Source of the DNA: Candidatus Neomarinimicrobiota bacterium
Lineage (GTDB): Bacteria > Fidelibacterota > Marinisomatia > Marinisomatales > TCS55
Direction of reading: 5' to 3'
DNA: 64,000 nt
NCBI GenBank assembly: GCA_018651745.1
Contig: JABIDL010000011.1
Location: 1-64,000, forward strand
The stretch's first letter is position 1, and each line of letters begins with the position of its first letter. The translations under genes were made by a program, and so were the position numbers. Shown one piece after another: positions 60,259 through 64,000 of this stretch. The notes under the pieces were generated by a model. It saw nothing but the letters and a program-made list of their open reading frames with translations, was not told the DNA's origin and did not search any database.

Positions 60259-60711
60259 TTAAAATGATTCCCCCAATTGTTCTCTAATATTGCTTCCCTT
60301 CGATCGTACTCTATCCCATAATTGTAAAAAGATGAAACCGAGCGAAACCATTTGTAGAACTGATGCCCAAAAAGCCATAACTAACAGCGTACCGTCAACT
60401 TGATATCCGGCAAGGACCTCTGTGAAAAATCGCCCGATGGTCGCCGTGGCCAATACCCAATACAAAGCCCAGATGAACTTTGGGTTGTAATACTTATATC
60501 CTTTTTTTGAACGTGGAAAAAACCACGTAGCTACACCAATAATCATATTCATCACACCTCCGATTAGAATAATATGTGTATGAGCCATAATGAGTGTTGA
60601 TGGTGCCAACCAACCAAATACAAAGTGGCCATATTGCCAAAACCCCGTTGCCAACCCCAGCCCAAAGCAAAGGAAGGATGTTTTAATGAAGTATCTCGAA
60701 GTTTTAGTCAT
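60259..60711 (-). CDS. Small membrane protein resembling a heme-copper oxidase subunit I segment
   Basis: A 150-residue protein with four helices. AHTHIILIGGVMNMIIGVATWFFPR looks like the H-x-H-x9-GGVxxxIxG stretch of NorB/cbb3-type subunit I proteins, but it is far too short for an oxidase. Similar stand-alone proteins occur beside oxidase operons in this and related phyla. It could bind heme through the His residues; role unknown. Confidence 0.72.
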   Translation of the reverse strand: MTKTSRYFIKTSFLCFGLGLATGFWQYGHFVFGWLAPSTLIMAHTHIILIGGVMNMIIGVATWFFPRSKKGYKYYNPKFIWALYWVLATATIGRFFTEVLAGYQVDGTLLVMAFWASVLQMVSLGFIFLQLWDRVRSKGSNIREQLGESF

Positions 60712-60741
60712 TAATATTTTTTATCTAAAATATGCTGTTGG

Positions 60742-61305
60742 TTAATTATTTACTAATTCCTGCAATTCATTTGGACAAAAACAACAATAACCGATTTCAT
60801 CACATTTAATTTTCATTTTGTCCCATTGGGAATCTTCTGTGATTGCCTGTAATGCCATGGGATATAAAATGTGATTTTCTTTATGAATATGCTGTCGAAG
60901 TGTGTCGCACAATTCAATAATTAAATAAGAGAGTGAATTGACCTGTTCTTTCCAGTTATTTCCAAATTCAACTGTTTCCTTTTTTAATTGATGTTTCATA
61001 TTTCGAATTAGCCCATGTTCTTGCCTCATGACTTGTGGCGGACCAATTATTCCCAATAATTCAAGTGCCGGAAAAAGAACATCTTCTTCCCGTTGGTGAT
61101 GGGGTTCAGCGGAAATTAATTGAAGTGAAAATTGATTTATTTGGGGTAACAGTTTTTCATTATTTGAATGATCCTGTGATGATAATTGCTCTCTTAAAAT
61201 TTGCAGTTCATCCAAAATAGTTAAAATATGTTCATGTTCTGTAAACATGGTTTTTATTACATGACCGTCGTTTAATTCTTTAAACATATCTAATCCTTTA
61301 AGCAT
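60742..61305 (-). CDS. Hemerythrin-domain protein
   Basis: A 187-residue four-helix-bundle protein. Iron ligands are spread as in HHE-type hemerythrins: TEHEHILTIL (about 20), HHQREEDVLFPALE (about 76), QEHGLIRNMKHQ and HIHKENHILYPMAL (about 140). The C-terminus has CCFCPNEL, an extra Cys cluster. Such proteins (like the Ric/YtfE group) deal with nitric oxide or oxygen damage, fitting its place before an oxidase operon with an Rrf2 regulator. Confidence 0.88.
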   Translation of the reverse strand: MLKGLDMFKELNDGHVIKTMFTEHEHILTILDELQILREQLSSQDHSNNEKLLPQINQFSLQLISAEPHHQREEDVLFPALELLGIIGPPQVMRQEHGLIRNMKHQLKKETVEFGNNWKEQVNSLSYLIIELCDTLRQHIHKENHILYPMALQAITEDSQWDKMKIKCDEIGYCCFCPNELQELVNN

Positions 61306-61376
61306 TGTTTAATTTGATGGTAATTTTTATTATTTTCATAATCTTGTCACATAAATATCATTGGGTAAAAAACTTT

Positions 61377-62639
61377 TTATCCATAAGCTAAACTCATACC
61401 AAGATTATCTTTATTACATTGAGCAACATCAAGTAAAAATTTATCTATCAATTGCCAGTTTACGTGTTCCATGACAACAATCTTCCACCACTTGGGCTGG
61501 CCTTTATGCGTATCAGGTACCAAAGTATATTTTTCACAGATTCTCATTGGAATATCTTCCGAAGGAATTGTCACAATATTCATGAATTCATTCCTGAAAA
61601 ACTGAACATCTAATTCAGATAAAGATTTACAAATAAAGTCCGATTTTATTATTAATTGTTCCATATGATCCATGAGACCTTTTGATCCATGCATATTTAA
61701 AATCATCCAAGTGGCAATTGCATTGGCTCCGGAACGGGAACCGCAAAGCGTATGGTCCAGTCCTTCTATATAACTGGCCTCTTCAGTCAAAACATTATCA
61801 ATCAACCCTTTTCTTATAAGGAATATCCCTGTACCATAAGGCGCCTGCAGCATTTTATGCCCATCAACTGATATTGAATCCACATTTGGGTTCTCAAAAT
61901 TGAAGACATTATTGGGATTGGTAAATGGGTAAATAAAACCTCCGAATGCAGCATCAACATGTATTTTAAATTGAATGTTATGAGATTTATATAAATGAGT
62001 AATCGAATCAATATCGTCAATAGATCCAAACATGGTTGTGCCCATATTCAATACTGTGATAAAATATTTAACACCATCCGCTTTCAGTTCGCTCAATAAA
62101 TTATCAAGTTTTTCAAAATCAATTTCTCTGCTATTGAAATCAACGTTCAGTAATTTGAAATTCAATTGTAAAATATTACAAACTTTAAAAAGAGAATAAT
62201 GAGTATCCTCCGAGAATAATACAATTATTTCATCATTTTTCGCATCTAAAACATTTTTATAATATTCACGGTAAATCCAAACAGCTTGCATATTGCATTC
62301 GGTGCCGCCAGAAGCAACATACCCGTCATAGTTGTTGGGTACTGCTTTAAATATCTCTTCTGCACATATCCGGAGTAAATCTAATTCAAGTTTTTGTGTA
62401 CCCTGAAATGATGAAATTGATTTTTCATAGGTATGGAGTCCAATATGATTTGGGTTTTCTATAAAGGATTTAATGAATGGTGCATTTTCAAGAAAATCCG
62501 CATCCGCAGGAAACATTTTTGGATCAAGATATGTTGCTGGTAATCCCATTATATTATGGTCATAATAACTGGCATTATGCTCCAATGCATTAAATACAAA
62601 GGTTTTTAATTCATCAAAAGAATATACGGGCCAAAACAT
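61377..62639 (-). CDS. Pyridoxal-phosphate-dependent decarboxylase (group II)
   Basis: A 420-residue enzyme of the aromatic/histidine/glutamate decarboxylase superfamily. YVASGGTECNMQAVWIYREY binds the cofactor phosphate, HVDAAFGGFIYPF (about 228) supplies the Asp, and SVDGHKMLQAPYGTGIFLIRKG (Lys about 261) forms the Schiff base. The substrate amino acid cannot be told. It is unexpected between a respiratory chaperone and the hemerythrin gene and may belong to either unit. Confidence 0.88.
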   Translation of the reverse strand: MFWPVYSFDELKTFVFNALEHNASYYDHNIMGLPATYLDPKMFPADADFLENAPFIKSFIENPNHIGLHTYEKSISSFQGTQKLELDLLRICAEEIFKAVPNNYDGYVASGGTECNMQAVWIYREYYKNVLDAKNDEIIVLFSEDTHYSLFKVCNILQLNFKLLNVDFNSREIDFEKLDNLLSELKADGVKYFITVLNMGTTMFGSIDDIDSITHLYKSHNIQFKIHVDAAFGGFIYPFTNPNNVFNFENPNVDSISVDGHKMLQAPYGTGIFLIRKGLIDNVLTEEASYIEGLDHTLCGSRSGANAIATWMILNMHGSKGLMDHMEQLIIKSDFICKSLSELDVQFFRNEFMNIVTIPSEDIPMRICEKYTLVPDTHKGQPKWWKIVVMEHVNWQLIDKFLLDVAQCNKDNLGMSLAYG

Positions 62640-62660
62640 CTTTTAATCTTTCACATATTT

Positions 62661-63335
62661 TTAATTAATCGTGGCTTTTGATATTTTTTCACAATCAATA
62701 AAAGTGTGTAAAAACTTTCCACTCAAATTGTAAAAGTCACCATTAATTTTATCAGCCAGATTTCCAGCAAACATTTTGGCCCAATCTGAAAAATGATTTT
62801 GATTGAAATCAATAAATGCTGTTTCGCAAATCTCTTTTTCTTCATCTAATTCATTTGTTAGAGCTAACAACTCTTTTAGCAATAGGAAAGAAAGAAACTC
62901 GGTTTGAGTAGAAATATGATCGGCTCTTTCGATGGACTCCACTTCCATCCCGAATGCTTTATAAAATCCATTCAAGTCAGCCAGTTTCTGGGTGCGAAAA
63001 AACACATCGGAATTTTTTAAATGCTCCAATGCATAAGGAGCAATCTGCTTGGACAGGGTATGGCCAAATACATTCACAAATTCATTCCTGATATTTTCTT
63101 TTTTCTTTTCATCCAATTTTGACATCAACATTTGGAAAGATTTTGACAAGGTGGTTTCTTCACTATGCTCCAACTCTTCTATTTGGAAACAGGCATCCAG
63201 AACACAGCCTTGGATTTTGGGTGTGAACAACATGGCAAATTTTTCACTTTCGGGATCTGAAAACAGTGCAGACACAGTACCATAAAGAGTTGAACGTATT
63301 TCTAACAGATGGCTTTGTTTTGTTAATGTATCCAT
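62661..63335 (-). CDS. NarJ/TorD/DmsD-family molybdoenzyme chaperone
   Basis: About 224 residues from the ATG at 63335, one base after the stop of the iron-sulfur subunit gene; the longer frame overlaps that gene. All-helical, with LRSTLYGTVSALFSD near the start and FYKAFGMEVESIERADHISTQTEFLSFLLL, close to the YxAFG..ERxDHLxxELEFM motif of the NarJ/TorD family. It helps insert the molybdenum cofactor and gates Tat export of the catalytic subunit. Confidence 0.82.
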   Translation of the reverse strand: MDTLTKQSHLLEIRSTLYGTVSALFSDPESEKFAMLFTPKIQGCVLDACFQIEELEHSEETTLSKSFQMLMSKLDEKKKENIRNEFVNVFGHTLSKQIAPYALEHLKNSDVFFRTQKLADLNGFYKAFGMEVESIERADHISTQTEFLSFLLLKELLALTNELDEEKEICETAFIDFNQNHFSDWAKMFAGNLADKINGDFYNLSGKFLHTFIDCEKISKATIN

Positions 63336-63336
63336 A

Positions 63337-64000
63337 TCAAATTGAATTAAAATGAATGCCCGGCCGTTCATACATGGGTTCTTCCACTGTGGTGCGAACG
63401 CATTCTTTACCCTGTTCATTGTAACCGATCACCGTATCGTTGTATATATTTAATATCTTTTGTGAACCGTCTGAAAGTGTGACTTCTTTTTCATAAATCT
63501 TGGGACCTTTTTTAATTTGGTATTTATAGATCACTTCTCGTTGGGCACGGAAAAGTTGCAAAATCGCCATGAGTTCACGGGATGGCGCCGTGTAACGATC
63601 GATAGCTTGTTCCACTCCCGGGCCAAACATTTGGGTCAAATAAGCTCTGGGCGCCCATCTTGGCGGGATGTAAAAAATATTCGGTTCAGTCCCAAATTGT
63701 GGATAGAGCGGCAGGGCGACTTTTTCCTTTTGGATCATCCAGTATAATGGATTTTCTTCATCTTTTGTCCACAATCCATCTTGATTCATTTTCACTAAAC
63801 CCTGCATTCGGATTTTCCCCACACAAGATGCCATACATCGTGTTTCTACCGAAACACCATCGGGTGTAATATGGTCATCCTGACCTTCCAATCTGGGATA
63901 ACAAGCAATGCATTTTTCCGAAATTTTTGTCTGACCATTATACATGGCTTTCTTGTACGGACATGCTTCCACACATTTTCGATAACCGCGACACCGTTCC
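63337..64000 (-). CDS. Iron-sulfur beta subunit of a type II DMSO-reductase-family enzyme, N-terminus outside window
   Basis: The frame is open to the right edge, so only the C-terminal 220 residues are visible. CRGYRKCVEACPYKKAMYN, EKCIACYPRLEG and TRCMASCVGKIRMQG are the ferredoxin-like cluster motifs of NarH, NxrB, EbdB and SerB-type subunits. LPLYPQFGTEPNIFYIPPRW and QMFGPGVEQAIDRY are typical of type II subunits. The enzyme could be a nitrate reductase, nitrite oxidoreductase or another oxyanion or hydrocarbon enzyme; the alpha subunit is needed to tell. Confidence 0.87.
   Translation of the reverse strand, partial: ERCRGYRKCVEACPYKKAMYNGQTKISEKCIACYPRLEGQDDHITPDGVSVETRCMASCVGKIRMQGLVKMNQDGLWTKDEENPLYWMIQKEKVALPLYPQFGTEPNIFYIPPRWAPRAYLTQMFGPGVEQAIDRYTAPSRELMAILQLFRAQREVIYKYQIKKGPKIYEKEVTLSDGSQKILNIYNDTVIGYNEQGKECVRTTVEEPMYERPGIHFNSI

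Overview
The window reads as a low-GC chromosomal segment of a marine, free-living bacterium, most likely Candidatus Marinimicrobia (Neomarinimicrobiota, SAR406) or a near relative such as Calditrichota or Ignavibacteriota. The basis is four secreted proteins ending in a type 9-like sorting domain with the YPNPFNPTTT core, a dockerin-like tail, the alternative GlmU-like protein, the GldFG-type ABC exporter and two aa3-type oxidase operons. This placement is inference from protein style; no rRNA gene is present. No tRNA, rRNA, CRISPR array or insertion sequence was seen, and no gene-free stretch much exceeds 300 bases.

Region 1 (1-8.7 kb) holds secreted proteins and small operons. A ribbon-helix-helix regulator is cut by the left edge. 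A TetR-controlled operon encodes a PETase/cutinase-type polyester hydrolase with a dockerin-like tail, plus a beta-propeller protein. greA, a second sorting-domain protein and a permuted papain-like hydrolase follow. A tight minus-strand operon (rhodanese, DUF6132, DUF302, small membrane protein, FmdB zinc ribbon) ends this region. The small membrane gene carries an in-frame TGA followed by a hairpin of the kind that directs selenocysteine insertion.

Region 2 (8.9-17.4 kb) has an exported M20 amidohydrolase, two uncharacterised exported proteins, a four-gene ABC export system of the GldAFG type with DUF4340, and an acidic lipoprotein.

Region 3 (17.5-35.9 kb) is dominated by cell-envelope sugar metabolism: arabinose-5-phosphate isomerase, PAP2 phosphatase, GlmU-like protein, a NagB/PIG-L fusion, a DUF1460 amidase, a NagZ-type GH3/beta-lactamase fusion, an esterase, then a plus-strand run of glycosyltransferase, sugar kinase, SpoIID, sodium symporter, NagX-like acyltransferase, SDR and a membrane protein. 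Together these look like a peptidoglycan and amino-sugar recycling neighbourhood.

Region 4 (35.9-47.9 kb) holds a secreted nuclease-like protein, bioY, a pterin dehydratase, MATE and SLC13 transporters, a GAF/HD-GYP protein and a 1519-residue acyl-adenylate ligase fused through a large unknown middle region to a GNAT domain.

Region 5 (47.9-64 kb) is respiratory and entirely on the minus strand. Two complete heme-copper oxidase operons lie in tandem around an Rrf2 regulator, with heme A synthesis and copper-delivery genes attached. Upstream are a hemerythrin, a PLP decarboxylase, a NarJ/TorD-type chaperone and the beta subunit of a type II DMSO-reductase-family enzyme that runs off the right edge.
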